A stretch of 52,194 bases of DNA. It comes from Methanolinea sp. UBA277. GTDB lineage: Archaea; Halobacteriota; Methanomicrobia; Methanomicrobiales; Methanospirillaceae. Below, one piece after another: positions 17,368 through 26,016 of the stretch. The stretch covers positions 14,065-66,258 of the forward strand of contig DANP01000008.1 of the NCBI GenBank assembly GCA_002499905.1, written 5' to 3'. Every line of letters starts with the position of its first letter. The first letter of the stretch is position 1. The notes under the pieces were generated by a model, which worked only from the letters and a program-made list of their open reading frames with translations, ran no database searches and was not told the origin of the DNA. The position numbers and the translations under genes were made by a program.

Positions 17368-18137
17368 GTCCCCCACCCCTGCACCATATCGAGGCTCATC
17401 CGTCCTTCTTCAAGCGACCGGCCCTCCACTACTGCCACTCCGGAATAGTCCCGGGCGATGCAGGGGCCGACCAGGTCCCAGTCGATAGTCCCGGCCCCGA
17501 TGGCAAGGTGCTCATCAGACATGCCGTGGTTGTCGTGGAGGTGGAGGTGCGAAGCCCGGGAGAGGAAGGGGAGGAATTCGCGGACCCTGCCGACCGTGTG
17601 GGCATGCCCGATATCGATGGTGACCCCGATACCCTCTATCCCCTCCACCATGCCGAACAGTTCCCCGGGCTCCCGGCAGAGAAACTCTTTGATGGCGATC
17701 ATGTTTTCGAGGCAGGCCAGCATGGAATAATCCGATGCCACCTGTCCGATGATTCTAAGTGCCTCCTTCTGCTGGCTCCACGCCCGGTCCGGCATGATCT
17801 TTCCCACCGGGGAGAGGTAGCCGGGGTGGAGGGTCACCCGGTCGGTCCACGCTGCGGCGGCCTCGATACATGTGCAGACCTGGCGGATCGACTCGCGCCA
17901 GATCGGGTCGTTGAGGGTGGCGAGATTGAGATCCCCGTAGGGGGCGTGCACGGTGATACCGAGCCGGGTGCTCCCGATGACCTCATCGATCCGGGAGACC
18001 GTATCCGGGTTGTCCAGGCGGTACGAACCGTCGGCAACGATCTCCCAGCCTGCAAATCCGGACTCTTCGATCCCGAAGACCCACTCAATGGAGTCCCAGA
18101 CCCGTGCCGATGAGGAGAAATAGGGGGTTACGGGCAT
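17364..18137 (-). CDS. Sugar-phosphate isomerase/epimerase-like TIM barrel (AP endonuclease family 2)
   Basis: 257 residues of the xylose-isomerase-like fold. Metal-site motifs seen: ITVHAPYGDLNL, TLHPGYLSP, LACLENM, GVTIDIGHAHT and HLHDNHG. Members include endonuclease IV and sugar epimerases; the sequence does not tell which. It overlaps both neighbours by 4 and 10 bases, so it is part of a tight four-gene operon with a kinase-like protein, a radical SAM protein and RNase Z. Confidence 0.85.
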   Translation of the reverse strand: MPVTPYFSSSARVWDSIEWVFGIEESGFAGWEIVADGSYRLDNPDTVSRIDEVIGSTRLGITVHAPYGDLNLATLNDPIWRESIRQVCTCIEAAAAWTDRVTLHPGYLSPVGKIMPDRAWSQQKEALRIIGQVASDYSMLACLENMIAIKEFLCREPGELFGMVEGIEGIGVTIDIGHAHTVGRVREFLPFLSRASHLHLHDNHGMSDEHLAIGAGTIDWDLVGPCIARDYSGVAVVEGRSLEEGRMSLDMVQGWGT

Positions 18138-18682
18138 GGAGCCTCCCTGATCTCCTCCAGGAGCTGCCTCGCCTGCTCCTCGAAGGCCTCCACGGTACTG
18201 TCATTGAGGATGAGGAAGTCTGCCCGGGCAAGGGCACGCCCGAGTCCCCAGGAGATCTCGCGCTGGTCGCGCTCTCTCAGCTCTTCGCGGCTGAGCAGGT
18301 CATCCTCCCGGCCCCGGGATGAGAGTCGCGCCAGCCGGGCCTCAAACGGTGCATCAACCCCGATGAGGATGAATCCGGTGAACCGGGACCGGAAGAGATC
18401 GACCTCGGCATCCCCCCGGATGCCGTCCACCAGAACCAGCGGGCCGCCAGCCTGCTCGATGGCCGGGATGCAGAGCTCCGCAATGGCCGGCATGCCCCTC
18501 TCCCTGCGGAGCTTTCCTGCCGTCTCTCCGAGATTTTTGTCGGTAACCGGGAGGCCGGCCCGGGTCACTGCTTCCCGGATCACGTCCCCCATCACCACCA
18601 CGGGAATGCCCATGGAACGGGCAATCCGCGAAAATTCTCCTTTACCGCTGGCCGGCAGGCCAACGACCCCGATTACCTTCAT
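18128..18682 (-). CDS. P-loop kinase-like protein (UPF0200 type)
   Basis: 184 residues. A Walker A loop GLPASGKGE is at residues 8-16, followed by VVMGDVIREA and VLVDGIRG, like adenylate or dephospho-CoA kinases. This is the archaeal UPF0200 pattern, whose substrate is not established. The start lies 41 bases inside the upstream radical SAM gene. Confidence 0.8.
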   Translation of the reverse strand: MKVIGVVGLPASGKGEFSRIARSMGIPVVVMGDVIREAVTRAGLPVTDKNLGETAGKLRRERGMPAIAELCIPAIEQAGGPLVLVDGIRGDAEVDLFRSRFTGFILIGVDAPFEARLARLSSRGREDDLLSREELRERDQREISWGLGRALARADFLILNDSTVEAFEEQARQLLEEIREAPCP

Positions 18683-19493
18683 ACACCACTTCTCCTCGTT
18701 CCCGTGTCCGGATTTTGATCGTCCGCCCCAGTCTCTTCATCGATTCGGCGAGCTCTGCCAGCTCCTCGTAGGTCAGGGGCGCCCGATCCCCCTCCACGTC
18801 ATGCCGGCTGAGCCTGGCACTTCCCCCGGCCTGATCCGGACCGGTCCATTCTTTCCAGAACCTCTTCCGGATCCCCTGCTGGAGCACGAGAGTTCCCCGC
18901 GGGAGGTGATCGGCGATTCCCAGGATCTCTTTCTCGTTTCCCCAGAAAATGGTGAGCACGATCTCGAATTCCGGGAGCCTCCCGGACATACGGGCATCCT
19001 CACAGATGGCAATCGACCGGTCGGCCTGGAGCGCGTAGTCTTCCCGGCATGCCCCGGCATATCCTTCCCAGCGCTTGCTGTACGCCTCCCACCGCGTCTT
19101 GTAGTCGAGCGCAATCCGGTCGACCAGCCCTTCTTCAAGGAGGAGGGCGATGGTGTCCGGGAAGTAGCCGTTGGTCTGGATCCCCACCAGGAGCCCACGT
19201 TCCTTTGCCGCCCGGCAGAGGGCGGCGAGGGGGGCGGGCTGCAGGGTCGGCTCCCCGCCGGAGATGATAACGCCGGAGATGAGGGGGCGGGCGTCATCGA
19301 TCCGGGCGATGATCTCCGCGATGTCCCGGTCGTCACGTCCGGTCTGGATGGTTGCATTGTGGCAGTAAGAGCAGCGGAGCGGGCAGCCGCGGAAGAATAC
19401 CGTGCAGACCGCCCGTCCCGGCCAGTCCTTGGTGCTCAGATCCACAAAGCCCCCGTAGTTGACCTTGACTCCTCTCACCATTCCATAGATCAT
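18642..19493 (-). CDS. Radical SAM protein, anaerobic ribonucleotide reductase activase-like
   Basis: 283 residues. The cluster-binding cysteines are C37, C41 and C44 (CPLRCSYC), and the SAM-contact GGEPTLQ follows near 81-87. This resembles archaeal NrdG-type activating enzymes, which put a glycyl radical on the class III reductase. No nrdD is in the window, so the target is elsewhere or different. The second Met (19481) is an alternative start. First gene of the four-gene minus-strand operon. Confidence 0.85.
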   Translation of the reverse strand: MIYGMVRGVKVNYGGFVDLSTKDWPGRAVCTVFFRGCPLRCSYCHNATIQTGRDDRDIAEIIARIDDARPLISGVIISGGEPTLQPAPLAALCRAAKERGLLVGIQTNGYFPDTIALLLEEGLVDRIALDYKTRWEAYSKRWEGYAGACREDYALQADRSIAICEDARMSGRLPEFEIVLTIFWGNEKEILGIADHLPRGTLVLQQGIRKRFWKEWTGPDQAGGSARLSRHDVEGDRAPLTYEELAELAESMKRLGRTIKIRTRERGEVVYEGNRGRWPAGQR

Positions 19494-19664
19494 GGCGTTC
19501 CGGTTTTATTCAATCTATTGAAAGCGGTGCAAAAGGGGCCGGAATCTCTGATAAAATTATCTTGCGTAAATGTAAATCAATTTTACTTGTGGAGAAGACA
19601 AGCAAAATTTAGTCCGCAATCGATAAAAAAAGCCTTTATCAGGTCTTTTGAGTAACGTATATCC

Positions 19665-20939
19665 ATGAGCCTCATAGACAGTGCCAGGTCAGGCATCATC
19701 ACTGAAGAGATGCGGATCGTGGCCCGGCAGGAGGGGGTAACCGAGGATTTCGTCCGGCGGGGAATAGCCGGCGGACACATCACCATCCCCGTCTCTCCCT
19801 ACCGCGATGTAAAGATCTGCGGTATCGGGGAAGGCCTGCGGACAAAAGTGAACGCGTCCATCGGCACCTCATCTGATATCGTGGATATCCCCATGGAGAT
19901 CGAGAAGGTGAAGATGGCCGAGAAGGCCGGGGCAGACACCCTGATGGAACTCTCCACTGGCGGGGACTTCACCGAAATCCGGAAGCAGGTCATCGGCGCA
20001 ACCACCCTCTCTGTCGGGAGCGTCCCGCTCTACCAGGCCTTCATCGAGGCTGCCCGGAAGGACGGGGCGGTGGTCAACATGTGCGAGGACGACCTCTTCC
20101 GCATCACGGCCGAGCAGGCGAAGCTCGGCACCAACTTCATGGCCATCCACACCGGCATCAACTGGGAGACGGTCAAACGCCTCCAGAACCAGGGACGCCA
20201 CGGCGGCCTGGTCTCGCGGGGCGGGGCCTTCATGACTGCGTGGATGCTGCACAACGAGAAGGAGAACCCGCTCTACTCAGAGTTCGACTACCTTCTGGAG
20301 ATCATGAAAGAGCACGCGGTCACCCTCTCCATGGGCAACGGAATGCGTGCCGGTGCGGTCCACGATGCAACCGACCGGGCCCAGATCCAGGAGCTGATCA
20401 TCAATGCCGAGCTCGCTGACAAGGCCCATGCCCAGGGCGTACAGGTTATCGTTGAGGGGCCGGGGCACATCCCGATCGACGAGATCGAGGCAAACGTCAT
20501 CCTCCAGAAGAGGGTGACCAACCGGAAGCCCTTCTACATGCTTGGGCCTCTGGTGACCGACATCGCGCCGGGGTACGATGACCGGGTGGCGGCTATCGGC
20601 GCCTCAATCGCATCAGCCTACGGGGCAGACTTCATCTGTTACGTGACCCCCGCCGAGCACCTCGCGCTTCCCACCCCGGAAGAGGTGTACGAGGGAGTGA
20701 TCAGTTCCCGGATCGCGGCCCACGTGGGGGATATGATCAAGCTGAAGAAGCGGGATGACGACCTCGAGATGGGCCATGCCCGCCGGGACCTCAACTGGGA
20801 GCGGCAGTTCCAGCTGGCCATGAACCCGGCCCGTGCCCGCCAGATCCGGGCCGAGCGCATGCCCGCCGACTCCGATGCCTGCACCATGTGCGGCGACTAC
20901 TGTGCCCTGAAGATCGTGAACCGGCACTTCAACTTCTGA
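19665..20939 (+). CDS. thiC: Phosphomethylpyrimidine synthase ThiC
   Basis: 424 residues. Radical SAM enzyme that converts aminoimidazole ribotide to the thiamine pyrimidine HMP phosphate. The C-terminal cluster motif CTMCGDYC gives C406, C409 and C413. DIPMEIEKV, MGNGMRAGAVHD and VEGPGHIP are family blocks. I looked for a TPP riboswitch in the 170 bases upstream and saw none. A degraded second thiC lies at 38977-39138. Confidence 0.96.
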   Translation: MSLIDSARSGIITEEMRIVARQEGVTEDFVRRGIAGGHITIPVSPYRDVKICGIGEGLRTKVNASIGTSSDIVDIPMEIEKVKMAEKAGADTLMELSTGGDFTEIRKQVIGATTLSVGSVPLYQAFIEAARKDGAVVNMCEDDLFRITAEQAKLGTNFMAIHTGINWETVKRLQNQGRHGGLVSRGGAFMTAWMLHNEKENPLYSEFDYLLEIMKEHAVTLSMGNGMRAGAVHDATDRAQIQELIINAELADKAHAQGVQVIVEGPGHIPIDEIEANVILQKRVTNRKPFYMLGPLVTDIAPGYDDRVAAIGASIASAYGADFICYVTPAEHLALPTPEEVYEGVISSRIAAHVGDMIKLKKRDDDLEMGHARRDLNWERQFQLAMNPARARQIRAERMPADSDACTMCGDYCALKIVNRHFNF

Positions 20940-20966
20940 TCCTTTTTTAAAGGAAGGGAAATTTTT
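20940..20966 (+). terminator. T-rich terminator between thiC and a convergent gene
   Basis: Right after the thiC stop come two T-runs: CCTTTTTTAAAGG, a short self-complementary stretch, and a run of seven T. Poly-T is the usual archaeal termination signal. Confidence 0.5.
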
Positions 20967-21194
20967 TTAGATCGGAGCCCGGGTCGATCCTTCCTCGAAG
21001 TACTTCATTGCGGTGGGCACGTATCTCTTCACTTCGTCGTAGAAGTACTTCGCCAGGGCAGGATCGGAGTCGCGTATCGCCCCGTATACGGTATTGACCA
21101 GCCAGTTCGGGAGTTCGGGTTGCTTGTCGAGCACGTTCCTGATGACCACGATGGTCTCATCCACATCTACGTTCTTTTTCCAGCGGTATGGCAT
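20967..21194 (-). CDS. Small hypothetical protein
   Basis: 75 residues starting MPYRWKKNVDVDETIVVIRN, helix-rich with many charged residues and no cysteine or membrane segment. A run of six G lies six bases before the ATG, a strong ribosome site, and a TATA-like TTTTTATAG is near 21230-21241. Family not recognised; probably a small cytosolic methanogen protein. Confidence 0.72.
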   Translation of the reverse strand: MPYRWKKNVDVDETIVVIRNVLDKQPELPNWLVNTVYGAIRDSDPALAKYFYDEVKRYVPTAMKYFEEGSTRAPI

Positions 21195-21344
21195 AGCATG
21201 CCCCCCTTACAGGGAGCAATAAGCAGGAGAAGCTATAAAAACTATAGTCACCACCACCGGTGCCGATCGTTTTTATGAACCTCTGCCAGCTCACTCACCC
21301 GATCCACACCCTTATCTGCTCTTTTTTCCCAATATGTACCACGA

Positions 21345-21914
21345 ATGAACCGGGAAAAAGAGGCTGCACGGAATCGGGCACGGGCGATACGGTATCGTCT
21401 GTCACCCGGTGAAGTATCCTCGCTGTCAGCTGCAATTGAGCAGCATCTGCAGGAGATTATCGATGGCGAGAGCCCGGTCATGGTCTATGCCTCCAAGCCC
21501 GGCGAGGTGGACACCCACTGCCTGATTACCGGGCTCCTCGCCCGCGGTACTGAGGTCGTGGTGCCGATTATCGAACAGGAGACCCGGACGCTCCGCCTTT
21601 CCTATCTCCGTGACCCGGAGGTGCTCAGGCCCAGCACCTTCTCGGTGCCCGAGCCAATCGGATGTGAGATCCCCGTCAGGCCCTCCGCGATCGATCTCGT
21701 GGTGGTGCCCATGATCGCCTTTGACCGCCGCGGATTCCGAATTGGCTACGGGGCAGGGTACTATGACCGCTTCCTCTCAGCCCATCCCCGGATGAAGAAG
21801 ATCGGGGTGGCCTTCTCCTGCCTGGAGGTGGAAGCGGTTCCGGCAGATGAGAATGATGTGCCCATGGATATCATCGTGACCGAAGAGGGTGTTCTCGAGA
21901 TCTCTCCCCGGTAG
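21345..21914 (+). CDS. 5-formyltetrahydrofolate cyclo-ligase family protein
   Basis: 189 residues. The family makes 5,10-methenyl-tetrahydrofolate from 5-formyl-THF with ATP. The C-terminal motif GYGAGYYDRF near 133-142 is diagnostic, and the N-terminus has R-A-I-R-Y-R-LSPGEV. Methanogens use tetrahydromethanopterin for most C1 steps, so the natural substrate here may be folate, a related pterin or something else. It stands alone before CDC48. Confidence 0.88.
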   Translation: MNREKEAARNRARAIRYRLSPGEVSSLSAAIEQHLQEIIDGESPVMVYASKPGEVDTHCLITGLLARGTEVVVPIIEQETRTLRLSYLRDPEVLRPSTFSVPEPIGCEIPVRPSAIDLVVVPMIAFDRRGFRIGYGAGYYDRFLSAHPRMKKIGVAFSCLEVEAVPADENDVPMDIIVTEEGVLEISPR

Positions 21915-21922
21915 CCATACAA

Positions 21923-21933
21923 ATATTTATAAA
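21923..21933 (+). promoter_or_regulatory. TATA box for the CDC48 operon
   Basis: ATATTTATAAA in an AT-rich block, about 55 bases before the CDC48 start. It is among the best archaeal promoter matches in the window. Confidence 0.6.
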
Positions 21934-21981
21934 TAATAATAACACTAACTTTTAGTAAACATTTACGCGGACTGAATTTTC

Positions 21982-24372
21982 ATGGCAGATACAGAGTCCT
22001 ATGAGGTAGTGGTAAAGGAGGCGGCCAGGGACGATGCCGGCCGGAGCATCGCTCGTCTGAGCATTGAGATGATGCGGGCGCTGGACGTGGTGTCCGGCGA
22101 TGTCATCGAGATCCAGGGCAAGAAACGGGCGACTGCGATTGTCTGGCCCGGGTTTCCCCAGGACACCAACCAGGGCATCCTCCGGATTGATGGAACGATC
22201 CGCGGGAATGCCGGCACCGGTGTTGACGAAAAGGTCAGGATCCGGAGGATCGAGGTCGGGATCGCCAAAAAAGTGGTTATCCAGCCGACCCAGCCGATCC
22301 GGCTGGTTGGCGGGGAGCAGTACCTCTCCCGGGTGCTCCGCGGCCGCCCGGTTATGGAGGGGCAGACGGTCCGGGTCGATGTGATCGGCAACCCCCTCAC
22401 CCTGGTGATCGCCAAGGTGACCCCCAAAGGGATTGCCGTGGTCACCGATGAAACCAAGATCGAGCTCAAGGAGACTCCCTACAAGCCCGAGGAGGGGAAG
22501 AAGAAGGAGGTCTCCGATGTCCACTACGAGGATATCGGCGGGCTTTCCCACGAACTCGAGATGGTCAGGGAAATGATCGAGCTCCCGCTCCGGCATCCCG
22601 AGCTCTTCGAGCGGCTGGGGATCGAGCCGCCTAAGGGCGTGCTCCTCTACGGTCCGCCCGGGACCGGAAAGACCCTGATTGCAAAAGCGGTGGCAAACGA
22701 GGTCGATGCCCACTTCATCACCATCTCCGGCCCGGAGATCATGAGCAAGTACTACGGGGAGAGCGAGGGCAAGCTCCGCGAGGTCTTCGAGGAGGCCCAG
22801 GAGACTGCCCCGGCCATCATCTTCATCGATGAGCTCGATTCGATCGCCCCCAGGCGGGAGGACACCAAAGGCGAAGTGGAACGGCGGGTCGTCGCCCAGC
22901 TCCTCTCCCTCATGGACGGCCTGAAGGGGCGCGGCCAGGTGGTGGTGATCGGGGCAACAAACATCCCCGATGCCCTCGATCCGGCCCTCCGGCGAGGCGG
23001 TCGGTTTGACCGTGAAATCGAGATCGGGATCCCGGACAAGAAGGGCAGGCTGGAGATCTTCCAGGTCCATACCCGGGGCGTTCCCCTCTCCGACGATGTC
23101 CGGGTCGGGGAGTATGCCGACACCACCCACGGGTTTGTCGGGGCCGATATCGCATTGCTGGTGAAAGAAGCCGCGATGCATGCCCTGCGGAAGATCCTGC
23201 CGAAGATCGATCTCGATCAGGAGATCCCGGCCGAGCTCCTCGACCAGCTGAAAGTGACCGGTGCCGACTTTGACGAGGCCCGGAAGCACGTGGAACCGAG
23301 TGCCATGCGCGAGGTGCTGGTTGAAGTGCCGGATGTCACCTGGGAGGACGTTGGCGGCCTCGAAGAGGTCAAGCAGGAGCTGAAAGAGGCGGTTGAATGG
23401 CCGCTGAAGTACCCGATGGTCTTTGAGAAGCTCCAGACCAAACCTCCGAAGGGAATCCTCCTCTTCGGCCCGCCGGGGACCGGGAAGACCCTGCTCGCCA
23501 AGGCGGTGGCAAACGAGAGCGAGTGCAACTTCATCTCGATCAAGGGACCCGAGCTCCTCTCCAAGTGGGTCGGGGAGTCGGAGAAGGGGGTGCGTGAGAT
23601 CTTCCGGAAGGCACGGCAGGCTGCACCCTCGATCATCTTCTTCGATGAAGTCGATGCGCTGGTGCCCAGGCGGGGCACCTACATGGGCTCCTCGCACGTC
23701 ACCGAGAGTGTGGTAAGCCAGATCCTGACCGAGCTGGACGGTCTCGAAGAGCTGAAGGACGTGACGGTGATCGGGGCCACCAACCGGCCCGATATGCTCG
23801 ATCCGGCCCTGATGCGGCCGGGGAGGATGGAGCGGCACATCTACGTGCCGCCGCCCGACCAGGAGAGCAGGCGGAAGATCTTCGATGTCTACCTCCGGCA
23901 GGCCGATGCCCTGCTCACATCGGAGGTGAAGATCGATGACCTGGTCGCGGAGACCGATCACTACGTGGGTGCGGATATCGAGGCACTGGTCCGCGAGGCA
24001 AAGCTCGCCGCCATGCGGGAGTTCATCGTGGCCATGGCCGGGAAAGGTGAGGACGAGATCGCCGATGCGGTGATCAACGTCCGCCTCACCCGGAAGCATT
24101 TCGACGAGGCGAAAAAGAAGGTCAAGGCTTCGCTCGACCGAGACGCTCTCGAGACTGCCGAACGCCAGGCCTGGGAGATGCTCTACACCCAGGACCAGCG
24201 GGAGATCCTCGAGAATGCGCTCGGGGCCGTCAAGCGGGCTTCTCTGCGGAGGGAAGAGAAGCCGGACACTACGGCGCTTGAAACTCTCGTCTTCAGCCGG
24301 GCAAAAGACTGGAACGAGATAAAGCGGCTCACCCACCAGCTCGAGGAAGAGCTGAAGAGAACAGCGACATAA
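21982..24372 (+). CDS. CDC48/VCP family AAA ATPase
   Basis: 796 residues. An N-terminal double-psi barrel domain (about 1-180) is followed by two AAA modules, with Walker A GPPGTGKT near 223-230 and again near 496-503, each with a Walker B (IIFIDELD, IIFFDEVD). This hexameric unfoldase works with the archaeal proteasome and in protein disassembly. The C-terminal tail is longer than the minimal form and charged. The Hsp20-like gene follows by 22 bases. Confidence 0.97.
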   Translation: MADTESYEVVVKEAARDDAGRSIARLSIEMMRALDVVSGDVIEIQGKKRATAIVWPGFPQDTNQGILRIDGTIRGNAGTGVDEKVRIRRIEVGIAKKVVIQPTQPIRLVGGEQYLSRVLRGRPVMEGQTVRVDVIGNPLTLVIAKVTPKGIAVVTDETKIELKETPYKPEEGKKKEVSDVHYEDIGGLSHELEMVREMIELPLRHPELFERLGIEPPKGVLLYGPPGTGKTLIAKAVANEVDAHFITISGPEIMSKYYGESEGKLREVFEEAQETAPAIIFIDELDSIAPRREDTKGEVERRVVAQLLSLMDGLKGRGQVVVIGATNIPDALDPALRRGGRFDREIEIGIPDKKGRLEIFQVHTRGVPLSDDVRVGEYADTTHGFVGADIALLVKEAAMHALRKILPKIDLDQEIPAELLDQLKVTGADFDEARKHVEPSAMREVLVEVPDVTWEDVGGLEEVKQELKEAVEWPLKYPMVFEKLQTKPPKGILLFGPPGTGKTLLAKAVANESECNFISIKGPELLSKWVGESEKGVREIFRKARQAAPSIIFFDEVDALVPRRGTYMGSSHVTESVVSQILTELDGLEELKDVTVIGATNRPDMLDPALMRPGRMERHIYVPPPDQESRRKIFDVYLRQADALLTSEVKIDDLVAETDHYVGADIEALVREAKLAAMREFIVAMAGKGEDEIADAVINVRLTRKHFDEAKKKVKASLDRDALETAERQAWEMLYTQDQREILENALGAVKRASLRREEKPDTTALETLVFSRAKDWNEIKRLTHQLEEELKRTAT

Positions 24373-24394
24373 CACCCCCAGAAACAACCGACCA

Positions 24395-24814
24395 ATGAGT
24401 GACACACCACACGACACGAACCACAGTATCGAGGACGTAATCCGGAGGATCATGGAGCTGAGCGGCGCCGGGAAGGGCACCCCCGTGATCATCGGGATGC
24501 AGATCATCATTCCCACCGGCGGCCCTGCCGGGAATCCGGAGCAGCTCGTCCGTGGTGACGGGACCGAACCGGAAATCGAGGTGCACACCTTCGGGAACAC
24601 GGTCACCCTGGTGACCGAGCTGCCCGGGATGTCGCCCGAAAACATCCAGGTGCTCTTCCGGGACGACCGGGTATTCATCTGGGCAAAGGATGGGGAGCGG
24701 CACTACCGGGCCAGTTCACACGTGCCCCCGGCCGAGAAAGGAACTGTTACGATCTCCTGCAAAAACGGGGTGGTCGAGATCACCTACACACCGGTCTCCG
24801 GCGCTGACCGGTGA
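24395..24814 (+). CDS. Hsp20/alpha-crystallin-like protein
   Basis: 139 residues. Residues about 60-135 resemble a compact alpha-crystallin domain (TVTLVTELPGMSPENIQVLF, then CKNGVVEITYTP). The N-terminal half is low in homology and holds a hydrophobic IIGMQIIIP stretch. The lack of a clear IXI tail sets it apart from classical small heat-shock proteins; GvpH-like proteins look similar. Cotranscription with CDC48 suggests it hands clients to that unfoldase (inference). Confidence 0.8.
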   Translation: MSDTPHDTNHSIEDVIRRIMELSGAGKGTPVIIGMQIIIPTGGPAGNPEQLVRGDGTEPEIEVHTFGNTVTLVTELPGMSPENIQVLFRDDRVFIWAKDGERHYRASSHVPPAEKGTVTISCKNGVVEITYTPVSGADR

Positions 24815-24874
24815 TCCCCTGAAAACCAGATATCTTTTATTGTGCTGCAGTAATGTACTAGTGAGTGGTTTCTG

Positions 24875-25972
24875 ATGCCCACGACGACAATTTCTGTTAT
24901 CAAGGCAGACATCGGGAGTTTTCCGGGCCATTCCCGGACCCATCCCAAGATTCTTGAGAAAGCTGCCAAGATGCTCCGGGAAGAGGAAGGAAAACTCCTG
25001 ATCGATTCTTTTGTGACCCACTGCGGGGATGACACGGAGCTCATCATGACCCACACCCGGGGTGAAGATGACGAGCAGATCCATGCACTCGCCTGGAAGG
25101 TTTTCATGGAGTGCACGAAGATGGCGAAGGAGATGAAGCTCTATGGCGCAGGGCAGGATATCCTCTCCGAAGCCTTCTCAGGGAACGTGAAAGGCATGGG
25201 CCCCGGCGTGGCCGAGATGGAATTCGAGGAGCGGGCCTCAGACCCGGTCCTGGTCTTCATGGCCGACAAGACTGAGCCTGGTGCCTGGAACTTCTACCTG
25301 TACAAGATGTTCGCCGATCCCTTCAACACCCCCGGCCTGGTCATCGACCCGACCATGCACGAGGGATTCATCTTTGAAGTTCACGACGTGATGGAAAAAC
25401 GGAAGATCGAGTTCCGGACCCCTGAGGAGATCTACAGCCTGCTCGCCTATATCGGTGCTCCGTCACGGTACGTGGTAAAGTATGTCCGGAGGAAGGACGG
25501 GGTTGTCGCCGCATCAACCAGCACCCAGCGCCTCAGCCTGATCGCCGGCAAATACGTGGGCAAGGACGACCCGGTCATGATCGTGCGGGGGCAGAGCGGC
25601 CTTCCCGCAGTCGGTGAGATCCTGGATCCCTTCGCCATCCCTTTCATCGTTGCCGGGTGGATGCGGGGTTCCCACCACGGCCCCTTCATGCCAGTCGGTC
25701 TGCCTGATGCAAACTGCACCCGGTTCGACGGCCCTCCGCGGGTCCTGTGCCTCGGGTTCCAGGTCTGCAACGGGAAGCTGATCGGCCCTGCCGATATGTT
25801 CGACGACCCGGCATTCGACCGCGTCCGCGACAAGTGCAACGAGCTCGCCGACATCCTGCGGGCCCACGGCCCCTTCGAGCCCCACCGGCTCTCCCTTGAC
25901 GAGATGGAGTACACGACGCTCCCCACCGTGGAGAAGCAGTTCCGGGACCGCTGGCAGCCGATCTCCGAATAA
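24875..25972 (+). CDS. fbp: Fructose-1,6-bisphosphate aldolase/phosphatase
   Basis: 365 residues, the bifunctional archaeal gluconeogenic enzyme that both condenses triose phosphates and removes the 1-phosphate. The start MPTTTISVIKADIGSFPGHS and metal motifs HCGDDTEL and MADKTEPGAWN are characteristic. It ensures one-way carbon flow from acetyl-CoA to hexoses, which suits a methanogen. Ends in a T-run (25976-25984) before a convergent ABC transporter. Confidence 0.97.
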   Translation: MPTTTISVIKADIGSFPGHSRTHPKILEKAAKMLREEEGKLLIDSFVTHCGDDTELIMTHTRGEDDEQIHALAWKVFMECTKMAKEMKLYGAGQDILSEAFSGNVKGMGPGVAEMEFEERASDPVLVFMADKTEPGAWNFYLYKMFADPFNTPGLVIDPTMHEGFIFEVHDVMEKRKIEFRTPEEIYSLLAYIGAPSRYVVKYVRRKDGVVAASTSTQRLSLIAGKYVGKDDPVMIVRGQSGLPAVGEILDPFAIPFIVAGWMRGSHHGPFMPVGLPDANCTRFDGPPRVLCLGFQVCNGKLIGPADMFDDPAFDRVRDKCNELADILRAHGPFEPHRLSLDEMEYTTLPTVEKQFRDRWQPISE

Positions 25973-26016
25973 CCCTTTTTTTTCCGGCCTGGTACCGGTC
26001 TGCCGATCTCATCCGT

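Noticed and set aside
18204..19655. 483-codon plus-strand ORF
   Set aside because: Antisense to the kinase-like and radical SAM genes, rich in Arg/Ser/Pro as expected for a shadow.
19494..19664. TPP riboswitch before thiC
   Set aside because: I looked for the CUGAGA and ACCUGAUC-type core and found neither; the stretch is AT-rich promoter sequence.
21952..24678. 908-codon minus-strand ORF
   Set aside because: It is the antisense shadow of CDC48; high GC third positions keep the reverse frame open.
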